A DNA stretch of 64,000 nucleotides, from NCBI RefSeq assembly GCF_001238295.1, contig NZ_LGXZ01000002.1, positions 310,001-374,000 of the forward strand. Reading direction: 5' to 3'. The translations under genes were made by a program, and so were the position numbers. Under the pieces are notes generated by a model. That model searched no databases. It saw only the letters and a program-made list of their open reading frames with translations, and was not told the origin of the DNA. Of this stretch, positions 48,428 to 58,266 are shown piece after piece (position 1 is the first letter of the stretch; each line of letters starts with the position of its first letter). Source of the stretch: Ruegeria sp. 6PALISEP08 (lineage in GTDB: Bacteria > Pseudomonadota > Alphaproteobacteria > Rhodobacterales > Rhodobacteraceae).

Positions 48428-48476
48428 GCCGCAAAACCGGGTTCAGCAAACTGATATGCGGCAGCCAGTGTCACAG

Positions 48477-48830
48477 TCAGCCCATCCCGTCGATGATATC
48501 AGGAAAGGATGCGCGGGCCGCATCCACATCAATAACCAAAAGCGCATCATAACTGGCCGGATCAAACGGATCCTCTGCCGGAATAACCTCGCGCCCGTAC
48601 AACCAGCTCAGGCGGCCTGCATCCAGATTGCCCCGCTCGAACGGTTGATCGCCGAAATGCGCCCATAGCGCCTCCAAGAACGCAGTGTCCGCGCGCTTGT
48701 CCGCAGGTTTGCGATCGCGAAACCGTTCCCTGCGGGTCAGCGGTGTCACGCCTTTTGGATTGGCGCGGCGAATGGTGAATTGAAAATCTGTACCGGTCAG
48801 ACGACCGGGAAACCCACGATGCTTCAGCAT
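48477..48830 (-). CDS. Hypothetical protein
   Basis: A 117-residue soluble protein with no family I recognise. Visible parts: TIRRANPKGVTPLTRRERFRDRKPADKRAD (basic), AFLEALWAHFGDQPFERG, YDALLVIDVDAARASFPDIID. GGAGG lies 7 bases before the ATG. It is translationally linked to a possible 45-residue frame that overlaps it by 7 bases. Confidence 0.7.
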   Translation of the reverse strand: MLKHRGFPGRLTGTDFQFTIRRANPKGVTPLTRRERFRDRKPADKRADTAFLEALWAHFGDQPFERGNLDAGRLSWLYGREVIPAEDPFDPASYDALLVIDVDAARASFPDIIDGMG

Positions 48831-48961
48831 GTCAGCACCTCCGGCTTAACAGTTACAGACAAAGACAAATCGAGCCCGAAAAGGGATGGGATCATGTTGC
48901 GCACCTCCAAAGCCGCACCGTTGGTCTGAGATGCTCTGACGTCATGACGGGAAAAATTCAT
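48824..48961 (-). CDS. Possible 45-residue protein coupled to neighbours
   Basis: ATG at 48961 comes 2 bases after the upstream gene's TGA and a GGGAGG site; the frame ends inside the next gene's start (7-base overlap). The product (FSRHDVRASQTNGAALEV...PSLFGLDLSLSVTV) matches no family I know. Support rests on the tight coupling geometry. Confidence 0.38.
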   Translation of the reverse strand: MNFSRHDVRASQTNGAALEVRNMIPSLFGLDLSLSVTVKPEVLTC

Positions 48962-48963
48962 GA

Positions 48964-49449
48964 TCAAAGCCCCTCCCAGATACACCGGGATTGCTCCAGC
49001 CGGTAGGCTTCAAAAAACTGCGTCGCGTCCGGGGCGGCATCGCCGAATTCCACCGGTCTGTCCGACAACGAAATGACAACACGCGTCGGCCGCAAGTTAT
49101 GTTGCGTCACATAGGGAACCGCCAGAATTTGGCACAGATGCTCCATGTCCTTCGACGCCACATCATAGGTGATCCGCCCTACCGTCGCGCCGATCTTTGG
49201 GGCGATGAACCGAAACCGCAGCCAAAGCTCGCCCGGATTGTTGTCGAGCAAGACGTCGTCCAAGTGCACCGGCTGGCCGGAGGGCACTGGCAGCGGGGCA
49301 TCCGATTGAGCGTAAACAGGAGCACAAAGCGCACAAAACACCAGACAAATGGCGCGATCCCGGCCTCGCCGAAGGCGAGCTCCTCCTTCCGGGATCGCGC
49401 GCGCAGTAATGTTGAACTGCGCTGTTCTATGTCTGATGGGTCGGATCAT
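48964..49449 (-). CDS. Exported DUF6497-like protein
   Basis: The frame is 161 residues, but the first 30 are odd. A hydrophobic signal ICLVFCALCAPVYA precedes LPVPSGQPVHLDDVLLDNNPGELWLRFRFIAP, DRITYDVA-like (GRITYDVASKDMEHLC) and FEAYRLEQSRCIWEGL, which resemble a roseobacter family with three cysteines. The residues before the signal are encoded inside a nested inverted repeat (49352-49400), so the true start may be the GTG at 49341 or lie elsewhere. Confidence 0.65.
   Translation of the reverse strand: MIRPIRHRTAQFNITARAIPEGGARLRRGRDRAICLVFCALCAPVYAQSDAPLPVPSGQPVHLDDVLLDNNPGELWLRFRFIAPKIGATVGRITYDVASKDMEHLCQILAVPYVTQHNLRPTRVVISLSDRPVEFGDAAPDATQFFEAYRLEQSRCIWEGL
49352..49400. repeat. Nested perfect inverted repeat at a gene start
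   Basis: Outer arms of 12 bp match perfectly (49352-49363 with 49389-49400) and enclose a second 6-bp hairpin (49365-49370 with 49374-49379). It resembles a REP/palindromic element. Confidence 0.65.
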
Positions 49450-49533
49450 TCAACTATTTGCCGATTCTTGTCAATTCCGCCTCAAATTTGAGCAGTTTTT
49501 GCCCAAATCTCAGCCTGACAGCAGGGAGGAGTA

Positions 49534-49557
49534 CCGGGGCGGCCTGCACCGCCCCGG
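49534..49557 (-). terminator. Hairpin after pccB
   Basis: A perfect 9-bp GC stem (49534-49542 with 49549-49557), 6-base loop, immediately after the pccB stop and without a T run. Confidence 0.5.
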
Positions 49558-49562
49558 ATCGG

Positions 49563-51095
49563 TCACAGCGGGATATTGTCGTGTTTTTTCCACGGGTTCT
49601 TCAGCTGCTTGCCCCGCAGGCTGGCAAACGCCTTGGACACGCGGCGGCGGGTTGATTGCGGCATGATCACCTCGTCCACAAAGCCGCGTTCGGCTGCCAC
49701 AAAGGGATTGGCAAACCGATCTTCGTAATCCGCGACGTGCTGTGCGGTCTTTTCCGCATCCCCAAGATCCGCTCGGTGGATGATTTCGGTTGCACCTTTT
49801 GCCCCCATCACCGCGATCTCGGCCGTGGGCCAGGCATAGTTGAAATCGCCGCGCAGGTGCTTGGACGCCATAACCACATAAGCACCGCCATAGGCTTTCC
49901 GCGTGATCACAGTCACTTTGGGCACTGTGGCCTCACCATAAGCATAAAGCAGCTTCGCACCGTGTTTGATCACACCGCTATATTCCTGCTGCGTGCCTGG
50001 CAAAAAGCCAGGAACATCCACAAAGGTCAGGATCGGAATCTCAAAGCAATCGCAGAAACGCACAAAGCGTGCCGCCTTGCGCGAGCTGTCAATGTCCAGA
50101 CATCCTGCCAGAACCATCGGCTGGTTAGCGACGACGCCCACGGTTTGCCCTTCAAGCCGGATAAATCCGGTGATGATGTTCTTGGCAAAATCTTCCTGGA
50201 TTTCGTAAAAGTCGCCCTCATCCGCCACTTTGGTGATGAGCTCCTTCATGTCGTAAGGCGAGTTTGGATTATCCGGAATCAGAGTGTCCAGCGATGGCTC
50301 AAGCCGGCCAGGTTCGTCAAAGAACGGACGGACTGGTGGTTTCTCACGGTTGTTGAGGGGCAGGAAATCCACCAGTCGACGTACTTCCGCCAGTGCCTCG
50401 ACATCGTTTTCAAACGCCGCATCCGCAACCGAAGACTTTTTGGTATGCGTCGAAGCACCACCCAGTTCCTCGGCCGTGACAACCTCGTTGGTAACGGTTT
50501 TGACCACGTCAGGGCCGGTCACAAACATGTAAGACGAATCTTTGACCATGAAGATAAAGTCGGTCATCGCCGGGCTGTAAACCGCGCCACCGGCACAAGG
50601 GCCCATGATTACACTGATCTGCGGAACAACACCGGAGGCCGTGATGTTGCGCTGGAACACTTCGGCATAGCCAGCCAGCGAAGCAACGCCTTCCTGGATT
50701 CGCGCCCCACCCGAGTCGTTGATCCCGATGATCGGCGCGCCGTTCTGCACTGCCATATCCATGATCTTGCAAATCTTCTGCGCATGGGTTTCCGAAAGCG
50801 ACCCGCCAAAAACAGTGAAATCCTGACTGAACACATAGACCATACGGCCGTTGATCGTGCCCCAGCCGGTGACGACACCATCCCCCGCAGGCTTTTGGCT
50901 TTCCATCCCAAATTCAGCACAGCGATGGCTGACAAACATGTCGAATTCTTCAAAGCTGCCTTCATCCAGCAACAGCTCGACCCGCTCGCGCGCCGTCAGT
51001 TTTCCGCGTGAATGCTGGGCATCGATCCGTCTTTGCCCTCCGCCCAGCCGTGCATCACCGCGGCGGTCTTCCAACTCAGAAAGGATGTCTTTCAT
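49563..51095 (-). CDS. pccB: Propionyl-CoA carboxylase beta (carboxyltransferase) subunit
   Basis: A 510-residue carboxyltransferase with tandem crotonase-fold halves. Acyl-CoA site [15 protein letters not shown], biotin-side segments [12 protein letters not shown] and [14 protein letters not shown], and [16 protein letters not shown] are present. It receives carboxyl from biotin on PccA. A GGGATACTCGCCATG start follows the promoter region shared with the divergent MFS gene, which holds a PccR-like site. Confidence 0.97.
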   Translation of the reverse strand: MKDILSELEDRRGDARLGGGQRRIDAQHSRGKLTARERVELLLDEGSFEEFDMFVSHRCAEFGMESQKPAGDGVVTGWGTINGRMVYVFSQDFTVFGGSLSETHAQKICKIMDMAVQNGAPIIGINDSGGARIQEGVASLAGYAEVFQRNITASGVVPQISVIMGPCAGGAVYSPAMTDFIFMVKDSSYMFVTGPDVVKTVTNEVVTAEELGGASTHTKKSSVADAAFENDVEALAEVRRLVDFLPLNNREKPPVRPFFDEPGRLEPSLDTLIPDNPNSPYDMKELITKVADEGDFYEIQEDFAKNIITGFIRLEGQTVGVVANQPMVLAGCLDIDSSRKAARFVRFCDCFEIPILTFVDVPGFLPGTQQEYSGVIKHGAKLLYAYGEATVPKVTVITRKAYGGAYVVMASKHLRGDFNYAWPTAEIAVMGAKGATEIIHRADLGDAEKTAQHVADYEDRFANPFVAAERGFVDEVIMPQSTRRRVSKAFASLRGKQLKNPWKKHDNIPL

Positions 51096-51163
51096 GGCGA
51101 GTATCCCCTATTAAATTTGACGCGACCCTACCCGTTCGCCTTCCTCAGCCAAAGTTCTTTTCG

Positions 51164-51209
51164 GCAAATTTGCAAATTTTAAGCAACAGTCTTTTGGATA
51201 ACTGCAAAT
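51164..51209. promoter_or_regulatory. PccR-type site between pccB and the MFS gene
   Basis: AAATTTGCAAATTT (51166-51179) is a perfect palindrome that contains TTTGCAAA at 51169-51176, preceded by GGCAAA and followed 25 bases on by CTGCAAAT. PccR in Rhodobacter recognises TTTGCAAA direct repeats. It lies about 70 bases before pccB. Confidence 0.55.
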
Positions 51210-51278
51210 TAGCTAAGTATCACATTGAATTCTCCGGATGGCTGGCTTTCCGAAAATCCATGGCTATACATGTGAACC

Positions 51279-52484
51279 ATGCAGTTCAGCTCTGGCGCCG
51301 TTTCGCGCACACCACCTACATTGGCAACGCTTGTCTTGCTTTCGGGCCTGTCTGCCCTGAGCATGAACCTATTCCTGCCCAGCTTGCCCAATATGGCCTT
51401 GTATTTCGAAACCGATTACAAGGTCATGCAGCTGTCGATTGCCTTGTACCTGCTGATCAACGCCATTCTGCAAATCGTGATTGGACCGCTCGCCGACAAG
51501 GCAGGTCGCAGACCCGTTCTGCTTTGGGGGCTCGCGCTATTCCTGCTGGCGACCTTGGGATGTATCTATGCCCCCAACGCCGAAATTTTTCTGATCTTCA
51601 GGATGTGCCAGGCGGTTGTGGTCGTGGGCATGGTTCTCAGCCGTGCCGCAGTACGTGACATGTATGACCAAGATCAGGCAGCTTCGATGATCGGCTATGT
51701 GACCATGGGCATGGCCGTGGTCCCCATGATAGGCCCCGCTATCGGCGGCATTTTGGAAGAGACGCTTGGCTGGAAAGCCAATTTCTGGCTGCCTTTTGCC
51801 ATCGGCGCGTTAACCTTGTTCCTGACATTCACGGATTTCGGCGAAACGGCCGCTAAAAGCGGGAAATCGCTTGTACAGCAATTCAAAGAATACCCCGAGT
51901 TGCTGACTTCGCCCCGCTTTTGGGGGTATTCGCTGGCTTGTGCCTTCTCGTCAGGGGCGTTCTTTGCCTATCTGGGCGGCGCACCCTTCATCGGCACTGA
52001 ATTGTTCGGGTTAAGCGCCGCTCAGGTCGGCATTTATTTTGGCGCGCCGGCCGTCGGATATTTTGCGGGGAACTTTATCAGCGGGCGCTACTCCGTGCGA
52101 GTCGGGGTAAATCGCATGGTGCTTTGGGGCAGCCTGTTGAACGCCTTCGGTGTCGCCCTGTCAGCCCTGTTTTTTCTTGCAGGCAGCGGCACCGCGCTCA
52201 GCTTTTTTGGACTTATGACCTTTGTCGGTGTGGGCAACGGCATGGTCATTCCCAATGCAACATCGGGCGCTCTATCAGTTCGCCCTCATCTGGCGGCAAC
52301 AGCGTCGGGCCTGAGTGGCGCCATCATGTTGGGCGGCGGCGCGGGACTCAGCGCATTGGCAGGCGCACTGCTGACCCACGAAACCGGCGCAATGCCGCTG
52401 TTGTGGCTGATGCTGACCACCGCCCTTCTGGCCATTTGCGCCATCGCGGCCGTCATCCGACGGGAACGGCAATTGGGGCTCTGA
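51279..52484 (+). CDS. Bcr/CflA family drug exporter (MFS)
   Basis: A 401-residue major facilitator with 12 predicted helices, typical Bcr/CflA signature LSGLSALSMNLFLPSLPNMA in the first helix, GPLADKAGRRPVLLWG in loop 2-3, and RMCQAVVVVGMVLSRAAVRDMYD in helix 4-5. Substrates may be drugs or metabolites. It diverges from pccB, and the intergenic region carries the PccR-like site. The pccR gene follows on the same strand. Confidence 0.9.
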   Translation: MQFSSGAVSRTPPTLATLVLLSGLSALSMNLFLPSLPNMALYFETDYKVMQLSIALYLLINAILQIVIGPLADKAGRRPVLLWGLALFLLATLGCIYAPNAEIFLIFRMCQAVVVVGMVLSRAAVRDMYDQDQAASMIGYVTMGMAVVPMIGPAIGGILEETLGWKANFWLPFAIGALTLFLTFTDFGETAAKSGKSLVQQFKEYPELLTSPRFWGYSLACAFSSGAFFAYLGGAPFIGTELFGLSAAQVGIYFGAPAVGYFAGNFISGRYSVRVGVNRMVLWGSLLNAFGVALSALFFLAGSGTALSFFGLMTFVGVGNGMVIPNATSGALSVRPHLAATASGLSGAIMLGGGAGLSALAGALLTHETGAMPLLWLMLTTALLAICAIAAVIRRERQLGL

Positions 52485-52501
52485 CAGCTTGCGCGGACCA
52501 G

Positions 52502-52539
52502 TTTGCAAAGTTAGTCTTCGGATTTAGAAAACTTGCAAA
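52502..52539. promoter_or_regulatory. PccR-type half-sites before pccR
   Basis: TTTGCAAA at 52502-52509 and CTTGCAAA at 52532-52539, in the same orientation. The second overlaps the ribosome site AAAGG of the gene whose ATG is at 52548, a layout that fits autoregulation. Confidence 0.55.
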
Positions 52540-52547
52540 GGCCCCCA

Positions 52548-53948
52548 ATGGCGACTCAAAAACTCTATGCGGGTGCAAAGCTGCGCGAGATGCGCACACG
52601 CCTGACCCTGACACAACGGGAATTCGCAGCCAAGCTGGGCGTTTCCCTGCCTTACCTGAACCAGATGGAGAACAACAACAGACCAATTTCAACAACGGTT
52701 GTGTTGGCTCTGGCGCAGGAATTCGGCATGGATGTGACCGAGCTGAGCACCGGTGACAGCGAACGACTTGTGTCCGACATGCGCGAGGCATTGGCCGATC
52801 CGGTGTTTGCCGATATCCAACCTCCGCTGGCTGATTTGCGCCTGACGGCGTCCAATGCACCCGCCTTGGCGCGCGCATTCATCGAGTTACACAAAACCTA
52901 CCGCCAAACCCACGAGCGCCTTGCATCACTGGACGAAGCGCTAGGTCGCGAAGACGCTCGCATTCAGGCCAGCCCATGGGAGGAAGTGCGGGATTTCTTT
53001 CATTACTGCGACAACTATATCGACGCTGTGGACAGGGCGGCGGAACTGTTTGCCAACCGGGCAGACGGGCCTGGGAACATCCGCCAGGCCGCTTTGAACA
53101 GCCTGACGGAACGCGGCATACAGGTGATATTTTCAGACAATGCACCCCTGCGCACGTATGACGCCGAAAGCAAGATACTGCGTCTATCGTCACGCGCCGC
53201 GCCGCAAACACAAGTGTTCCAATTGCTGTTGCAGGTTGCCTTGATCAGCCAGGACAAACTGTTGGAAGCGACGCTGGATTTTGCGAAGTTCCAAAGCGAC
53301 GAGGCCCGGTCAATTGCAAAGATCGGCCTGGCTAACTATTTCGCCGGCGCATCATTGATGCCCTATTCCACCTTCCTGACCGCCGCGCAGGAAGAGCGCC
53401 ACGATCTGGAACTGCTCAGCAATCGGTTCGGCGCTTCGATCGAGCAGGTTGCTCATCGATTGTCGACGCTTCAACGACCCGGAGCAAAGGGTATCCCATT
53501 CTTTTTCGTCCGGGTTGATCAGGCCGGAACGATTACCAAACGGCACTCGGCCACCCGTCTGCAGTTTGCACGGTTTGGTGGCGCGTGCCCCCTGTGGAAC
53601 GTACATAGGGCCTTTGAAACGCCCGGTCATTTCCTTCGGCAACTGGCGGAAACGCCGGATGGGGTGCGCTATATCTCGCTGGCGCGGGATGTGTCGAAAT
53701 CCGGGGGATCATTCGGTGCGCCCGTCAGACGGTATGCAATCGCATTGGGGTGTGAGGTGCGCCATGCGCCCGCGCTGGTTTATGCCGACAACCTCGATAT
53801 CAACAACGCAAGCGCCTACGAGCCTATCGGTATCTCCTGCCGCATCTGCGAACGGCAGAATTGTCACCAGCGTTCGGTTCCTCCGCTTGAGCGTCGCCTA
53901 AGCATTGACACCCATACTCGCGGTACCCTGCCCTACGAAGTTACCTGA
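52548..53948 (+). CDS. pccR: Short-chain acyl-CoA regulator (ScfR family, PccR)
   Basis: A 466-residue XRE-type regulator. The helix-turn-helix is at 8-60 (REFAAKLGVSLPYLNQMENNNRPIS), followed by a long effector domain with FAGASLMPYSTFLTAAQEERHDLELLSNRFGAS and the cysteine-rich C-terminus SCRICERQNCHQRSVPPLERRLSID, all hallmarks of ScfR regulators that sense short-chain acyl-CoA. It lies next to pccB, so propionyl-CoA control of the pcc genes is likely. ATG at 52548 has AAAGG 6 bases upstream. Confidence 0.9.
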   Translation: MATQKLYAGAKLREMRTRLTLTQREFAAKLGVSLPYLNQMENNNRPISTTVVLALAQEFGMDVTELSTGDSERLVSDMREALADPVFADIQPPLADLRLTASNAPALARAFIELHKTYRQTHERLASLDEALGREDARIQASPWEEVRDFFHYCDNYIDAVDRAAELFANRADGPGNIRQAALNSLTERGIQVIFSDNAPLRTYDAESKILRLSSRAAPQTQVFQLLLQVALISQDKLLEATLDFAKFQSDEARSIAKIGLANYFAGASLMPYSTFLTAAQEERHDLELLSNRFGASIEQVAHRLSTLQRPGAKGIPFFFVRVDQAGTITKRHSATRLQFARFGGACPLWNVHRAFETPGHFLRQLAETPDGVRYISLARDVSKSGGSFGAPVRRYAIALGCEVRHAPALVYADNLDINNASAYEPIGISCRICERQNCHQRSVPPLERRLSIDTHTRGTLPYEVT

Positions 53949-53970
53949 TCTTGACCGGGCAAGGCGTATT

Positions 53971-53989
53971 CCGGGGGCGCTGCCCCCGG
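53971..53989. terminator. GC hairpin after pccR
   Basis: A perfect 8-bp stem CCGGGGGC/GCCCCCGG with a 3-base loop between convergent pccR and the YdcH gene. No T run on either side. Confidence 0.4.
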
Positions 53990-53997
53990 CACTGTGA

Positions 53998-54237
53998 TCA
54001 GGCTTTGGACAAAATCGCCCAGATTTCGTCTTTCAGCGCTGCCCGCTTCTTGCGCAATTCAACTTCGGCCAGTTCTTCCATAGGCTCGACATTGGTTTCC
54101 GCCCGGTGCACTACACGGTTGACTTCGTGGTACTCGTCAGCCAGCCGGGCAAAATGCGCGTCCGATTGCTTGAGCTGGCTCATCAGTTCGACCTTGTCCG
54201 GAAACTCTTCGGCCAGTTCATGCGGGGTGTGGGACAT
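53998..54237 (-). CDS. YdcH/DUF465 family protein
   Basis: A 79-residue helical hairpin protein: MSHTPHELAEEFPDKVELMSQLKQSDAHFARLADEYHEVNRVVHRAE and a second helix ELRKKRAALKDEIWAIL, the DUF465 pattern. The start at 54237 is preferred (GGAG 9 bases upstream). These small cytosolic proteins have no settled role. Confidence 0.87.
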   Translation of the reverse strand: MSHTPHELAEEFPDKVELMSQLKQSDAHFARLADEYHEVNRVVHRAETNVEPMEELAEVELRKKRAALKDEIWAILSKA

Positions 54238-54326
54238 ATCTGTTCGCTCCATAATAAGTCGTTGCACATCAGTCGTAGATGCGTCTGGCTGTACTCGCTT
54301 TGACGCGGATCAATTTCATGCAGATT

Positions 54327-54974
54327 TCAACGTCGCGAAGCGCGCCATCCCGCAGCGCGTGCCTCAGCGGCGGAACAGAACCAACGCTCGCCTTTGGACG
54401 TATCAATCCGGGTTTTGGTATAGAAGTTCTGGCCCGGCCGGTGATATATCCTGTCGCCTTTGGCAGAGATGTTCCCTTTGATCCGGCACGCTTCGGACGA
54501 TCTGGACTTTCCTGCCGTCCGATGCACCCAAGGCACCTTAACCTTCTGCTGATGCAGTCCGACACGTCGCGCCTTTGCGTTCTTTTCAGCACCCGCATAG
54601 TTAGAGGAATACTTGCGATAAGCAAAGGCCATTCCCTGCCGCACGAGTTGATCCGCCGCATCCTGAGCTCCAACCGTGCAATTTGCGACGATACGATCAT
54701 AGCGATCTCGATCTAACGGTATGCAGGACGCTGTTTTCCCCTGAAACTGCTGCCGAACCTCCTGCGTAACCCAGGCACCGCACGGCCAGTGTGAGCCTTT
54801 GGCATCCTGACAGGTTTGGTCCAACTCAGGGGCATCGATACCATACAATCGAACCCGGACGCCGCCCACATCCCAGGTATCGGCATCAATCACATGAACC
54901 CGACCTGTAAGTCGTTCTGCAGCCAGCGTCACACACGGCAAAAGAAGAACAAAAGCTAAACAAATCCTTAACAT
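54327..54974 (-). CDS. Thermonuclease-family (SNase) exported protein
   Basis: A 215-residue protein: signal peptide MLRICLAFVLLLPCVTLA, then an SNase domain (VHVIDADTWDVGGVRVRLYGIDAPELDQTC, RYDRIVANC, QGMAFAYRKYSSNYAGAEKNAKARRVGLHQQ). The catalytic Arg and Asp positions (DADTW, RLYGIDAPE) are in place. The C-terminus is basic with KGNISAKGDRIYHRPGQ, an excalibur-like cysteine-rich tail. Likely a secreted or periplasmic nuclease. Confidence 0.9.
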   Translation of the reverse strand: MLRICLAFVLLLPCVTLAAERLTGRVHVIDADTWDVGGVRVRLYGIDAPELDQTCQDAKGSHWPCGAWVTQEVRQQFQGKTASCIPLDRDRYDRIVANCTVGAQDAADQLVRQGMAFAYRKYSSNYAGAEKNAKARRVGLHQQKVKVPWVHRTAGKSRSSEACRIKGNISAKGDRIYHRPGQNFYTKTRIDTSKGERWFCSAAEARAAGWRASRR

Positions 54975-55028
54975 GCCCCCGATATGCGCTTGAAATCACG
55001 CATATTCAACCGGAGGCACGTCAAAAGG

Positions 55029-56687
55029 TTAACGCTGCGCAGATGCCCAGTTCGGGTGAATCCAAGGCCGATCATTGGCTTTGGGCAGCGGGTCCTTGCC
55101 CAACAGGGAATCCGACACTTTCTCGCCCACCATGATTGACGGCGCGTTGAGGTTGCCGTTGGTGATCTGAGGAAAGATCGAACTGTCTGCAACGCGCAGC
55201 CCATCCACACCGATGACACGGCCTTCGGGATCGACCACTGCGTTTTTGTCATCCGCACGCCCCATTCGGCAGGTGCCGCAAGGGTGATAGGCGCTTTCGG
55301 CATGTTCCGAGATAAAGGCGTTCAGCTCTTCATCCGTTTGCACAGCAGAACCCGGCTGGATTTCCTTGCCTGCATAGGGTTTGAACGCGTCCTGGTCAAA
55401 GATTTCGCGGGTCAGACGTATACAGGTGCGGAAATCTTCCCAATCCTGTTCATGGCTCATGTAGTTGAACCTGATCACCGGCGCATCCGTGGCTTTTGCC
55501 GATCGCAGCGTAACTGCCCCGCGCGACGGGGACCGCATCGGGCCAACATGCGCCTGGAATCCGTGCCCTTCTGCAGCCGCCTGCCCGTCATAACGCACGG
55601 CGATGGGCAGGAAATGGTACTGAATGTCCGGATACTCGACCCCCGGTTTCGACCGGATGAAAGCCGCGCTTTCGAACTGGTTCGATGCCCCCAAGCCGGT
55701 TTTCGTAAACAGCCATTGCGCCCCGATCAAACCCTTGCTGACCAGGTTCCAGTGTTTATACAGCGTGATTGGCTGCAGCGAGGCCTGTTGGATGTAAAGC
55801 TCCAGATGGTCCTGCAGGTTTGTGCCAACCCCCGGACGATCCGCCACAACATCGATCCCATGCTCGGCCAGATGCGCGGCGGGGCCGATGCCGGACAACA
55901 TCAGCAACTTGGGCGAGTTGATCGACGACGCCGCCAATACCACCTCGCGCCGGGCTTTGATCACCTCTTTCTTACCGCCGCGGATCAGTTCGACACCGGT
56001 GGCGCGACCGTTTTCCATCACGACCCGAGACGCAAGGCCCCGTACGATATCGCAATTGTCGCGTTTGAGAGCGGGTTTCAGATAGGCATTTGCCGCCGAC
56101 CAGCGCCGTCCTTTCCAGACGGTCTGCTCCATCGGGCCAAAGCCTTCCTGCTTTTCACCGTTATAATCGCCTGTCACCTCGTAACCAGCTTGCTGGCCTG
56201 CATCGACAAACGCCTTGAACAAAGGGTTGTCACGAGGGCCACGCGAGACATGAAGCGGGCCATCAGTACCCCGCCACGTCGGATCACCGCCGTGACCTCC
56301 GTCGTGCCAGCTTTCCATGCGCTTGTAGTAAGGCAGCACATCCGCATAAGACCAGCCATCTGCCCCCATCTCGGCCCATGTGTCAAAATCACGCGCGTGA
56401 CCGCGAACGTAGACCATACCATTGATTGAGGACGAGCCGCCGATCACCTTGCCGCGCGGACAAGCCAGACGACGGTTCTTCAGGTGCGGCTCAGGTTCGG
56501 ACTGATAGCCCCAATCATAGCGCGACATGTTCATGGGGTAGCTGAGCGCCGCCGGCATCTGAATGAACGGACCTGCGTCGGTGCCACCGTGTTCAATCAC
56601 CAGAACCGAGGCCCCGGCTTCGCTTAGGCGATATGCCATTGCGCAGCCTGCGGACCCTGCGCCAACGATGACAAAATCTGCTTCCAT
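55029..56687 (-). CDS. betA: Choline dehydrogenase
   Basis: A 552-residue GMC flavoprotein oxidising choline to betaine aldehyde. FAD fold [18 protein letters not shown] at the start, [14 protein letters not shown] and the C-terminal active site HPCGTCRMG with a conserved His. ATG at 56687 has GGAG 8 bases upstream and gives the family length; the ATG at 56693 is too close to that site. Third gene of betICA. Confidence 0.95.
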   Translation of the reverse strand: MEADFVIVGAGSAGCAMAYRLSEAGASVLVIEHGGTDAGPFIQMPAALSYPMNMSRYDWGYQSEPEPHLKNRRLACPRGKVIGGSSSINGMVYVRGHARDFDTWAEMGADGWSYADVLPYYKRMESWHDGGHGGDPTWRGTDGPLHVSRGPRDNPLFKAFVDAGQQAGYEVTGDYNGEKQEGFGPMEQTVWKGRRWSAANAYLKPALKRDNCDIVRGLASRVVMENGRATGVELIRGGKKEVIKARREVVLAASSINSPKLLMLSGIGPAAHLAEHGIDVVADRPGVGTNLQDHLELYIQQASLQPITLYKHWNLVSKGLIGAQWLFTKTGLGASNQFESAAFIRSKPGVEYPDIQYHFLPIAVRYDGQAAAEGHGFQAHVGPMRSPSRGAVTLRSAKATDAPVIRFNYMSHEQDWEDFRTCIRLTREIFDQDAFKPYAGKEIQPGSAVQTDEELNAFISEHAESAYHPCGTCRMGRADDKNAVVDPEGRVIGVDGLRVADSSIFPQITNGNLNAPSIMVGEKVSDSLLGKDPLPKANDRPWIHPNWASAQR

Positions 56688-56757
56688 TTCCATAACTCCT
56701 GCCCCGCCAAGAAGGTTGAACGCCTCCGGCGGGGGTATTTTCACAAAGTTGAAGAGG

Positions 56758-58266
56758 TTATTCGCCGCGCGGGAACCGGGCGTCTTCCTCTACGATGTTC
56801 AGATCCATATGATTGCGCATGTAGCGTTCAGACGCTTTTTGCAGCGGCTGATAATCCCATGGGTAATATCCGCCTTGCCGTAGCGCTTCGTACACGACCC
56901 AGCGTTTTGCCTGGCTGGCGCGGACATCGGCGTCGAAACGATCCAAATCCCAGCGGGCTTCGGATTTTGCGCGCAAGGTTTGCAGCGTACCCGCATGTTC
57001 GGGGCTGTCTGCCAGATTGGTCATTTCGTGCGGGTCGGCCTCAAGATCAAACAGCTGATCAGGGTCCAACGCGCAGCGGTTGTATTTCCACTTGCCATAG
57101 CGCAGCGAAACCAGCGGCGCGTAAGACGCCTCGGCCGCGTACTCCATGGCTACTGGCGCGGTACGTTCGACGCCTTTCGCTAGCGGCACGAGGTTTTCAC
57201 CATCCGTCCAAGGCGCGATTTCATCCATGTCTACACCTGCCAATGCCCCAAGGGTTGGAGTTACGTCGATGGTCGAAACCGGTGTATCGATCCGCCCAGC
57301 AGGCAGATCCGGGGACGAAATCATCAGCGGCACGCGCGCCGAGCCTTCGTAGAAGTTCATTTTGAACCACAAGCCGCGTTCGCCCAGCATGTCGCCGTGA
57401 TCCGAGACAAACAGAATGATCGCCTCTTGCCGGGTCGTTTCCAACACTTCTAGGATTTCGCCGATCTTGTCGTCCAGATAAGAGATATTGGCAAAATAGG
57501 CGCGACGGGATTTGCGGATATCCTCTTCGGTAATGTCAAAACTGCGCCAGTCATTGGCGTCGAAGATACGTTGGGCGTGCGGGTCCTGATTGTCGTAGCC
57601 GATATCAGCGACCTCGGGCTGCAGATGCTCGCAATCCTCGTACAGATCCCAGTATTTGCGACGGGCGACGTAAGGATCATGCGGATGGGTGAAACTGACG
57701 GTCACACACCATGGGCGATCACCCTTGCCGCGCGCCAGATCATAGAGCTTGGCCTTGGCGTGATAGGCAACCTCGTCGTCGTATTCCATCTGGTTGGAAA
57801 TCTCGGCAACGCCAGCACCGGTGACAGACCCCATGTTGTGATACCACCAGTCGATCCGCTCGCCCGGTTTGCGATAATCCGGGGTCCAGCCGAAATCAGC
57901 CGGATAGATATCAGTGGTCAGGCGGTCCTCGAATCCGTGCATCTGATCGGGGCCTACGAAATGCATCTTGCCTGACAGGCAGGTATAATACCCGGCACGG
58001 CGCAGATGGTGTGCGTAGGTGGGGATGTCGCTGCGAAACTCGGCTGCGTTGTCATAGACGCCGGTGCGCGAAGGCAATTGACCGGACATGAAGCTGGCCC
58101 GCCCCGGCGCGCAGAGTGGCGACGCCGTGTAAGCATTGGCAAACCGGGTCGACCGCTCCGCTAGCTTCTTCAGGTTCGGGGCATGAAGCCAATCAGCGGG
58201 ACCGTCGGGGAAGAGGGTCCCGTTGAGCTGATCCACCATCAGGATAAGAATGTTTGGTTTAGTCAC
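56758..58266 (-). CDS. betC: Choline sulfatase
   Basis: A 502-residue sulfatase that converts choline-O-sulfate to choline. N-terminal [15 protein letters not shown] with the metal-binding Asp, then the sulfatase signature LCAPGRASF in which Cys52 becomes formylglycine. [17 protein letters not shown] is typical of BetC from rhizobia. It overlaps betI by 4 bases and is followed by betA after 70 bases. Confidence 0.96.
   Translation of the reverse strand: MTKPNILILMVDQLNGTLFPDGPADWLHAPNLKKLAERSTRFANAYTASPLCAPGRASFMSGQLPSRTGVYDNAAEFRSDIPTYAHHLRRAGYYTCLSGKMHFVGPDQMHGFEDRLTTDIYPADFGWTPDYRKPGERIDWWYHNMGSVTGAGVAEISNQMEYDDEVAYHAKAKLYDLARGKGDRPWCVTVSFTHPHDPYVARRKYWDLYEDCEHLQPEVADIGYDNQDPHAQRIFDANDWRSFDITEEDIRKSRRAYFANISYLDDKIGEILEVLETTRQEAIILFVSDHGDMLGERGLWFKMNFYEGSARVPLMISSPDLPAGRIDTPVSTIDVTPTLGALAGVDMDEIAPWTDGENLVPLAKGVERTAPVAMEYAAEASYAPLVSLRYGKWKYNRCALDPDQLFDLEADPHEMTNLADSPEHAGTLQTLRAKSEARWDLDRFDADVRASQAKRWVVYEALRQGGYYPWDYQPLQKASERYMRNHMDLNIVEEDARFPRGE

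Noticed and set aside
46258..48474. 738-codon minus-strand frame over the porin
   Set aside because: Antisense to a porin with signal peptide and terminal Phe; also spans a gap and the small lipoprotein gene.
49656..51011. 451-codon frame antisense to pccB
   Set aside because: Shadow of the carboxyltransferase gene.
55284..56429. 381-codon frame antisense to betA
   Set aside because: Shadow of a GMC dehydrogenase with full active-site motif.
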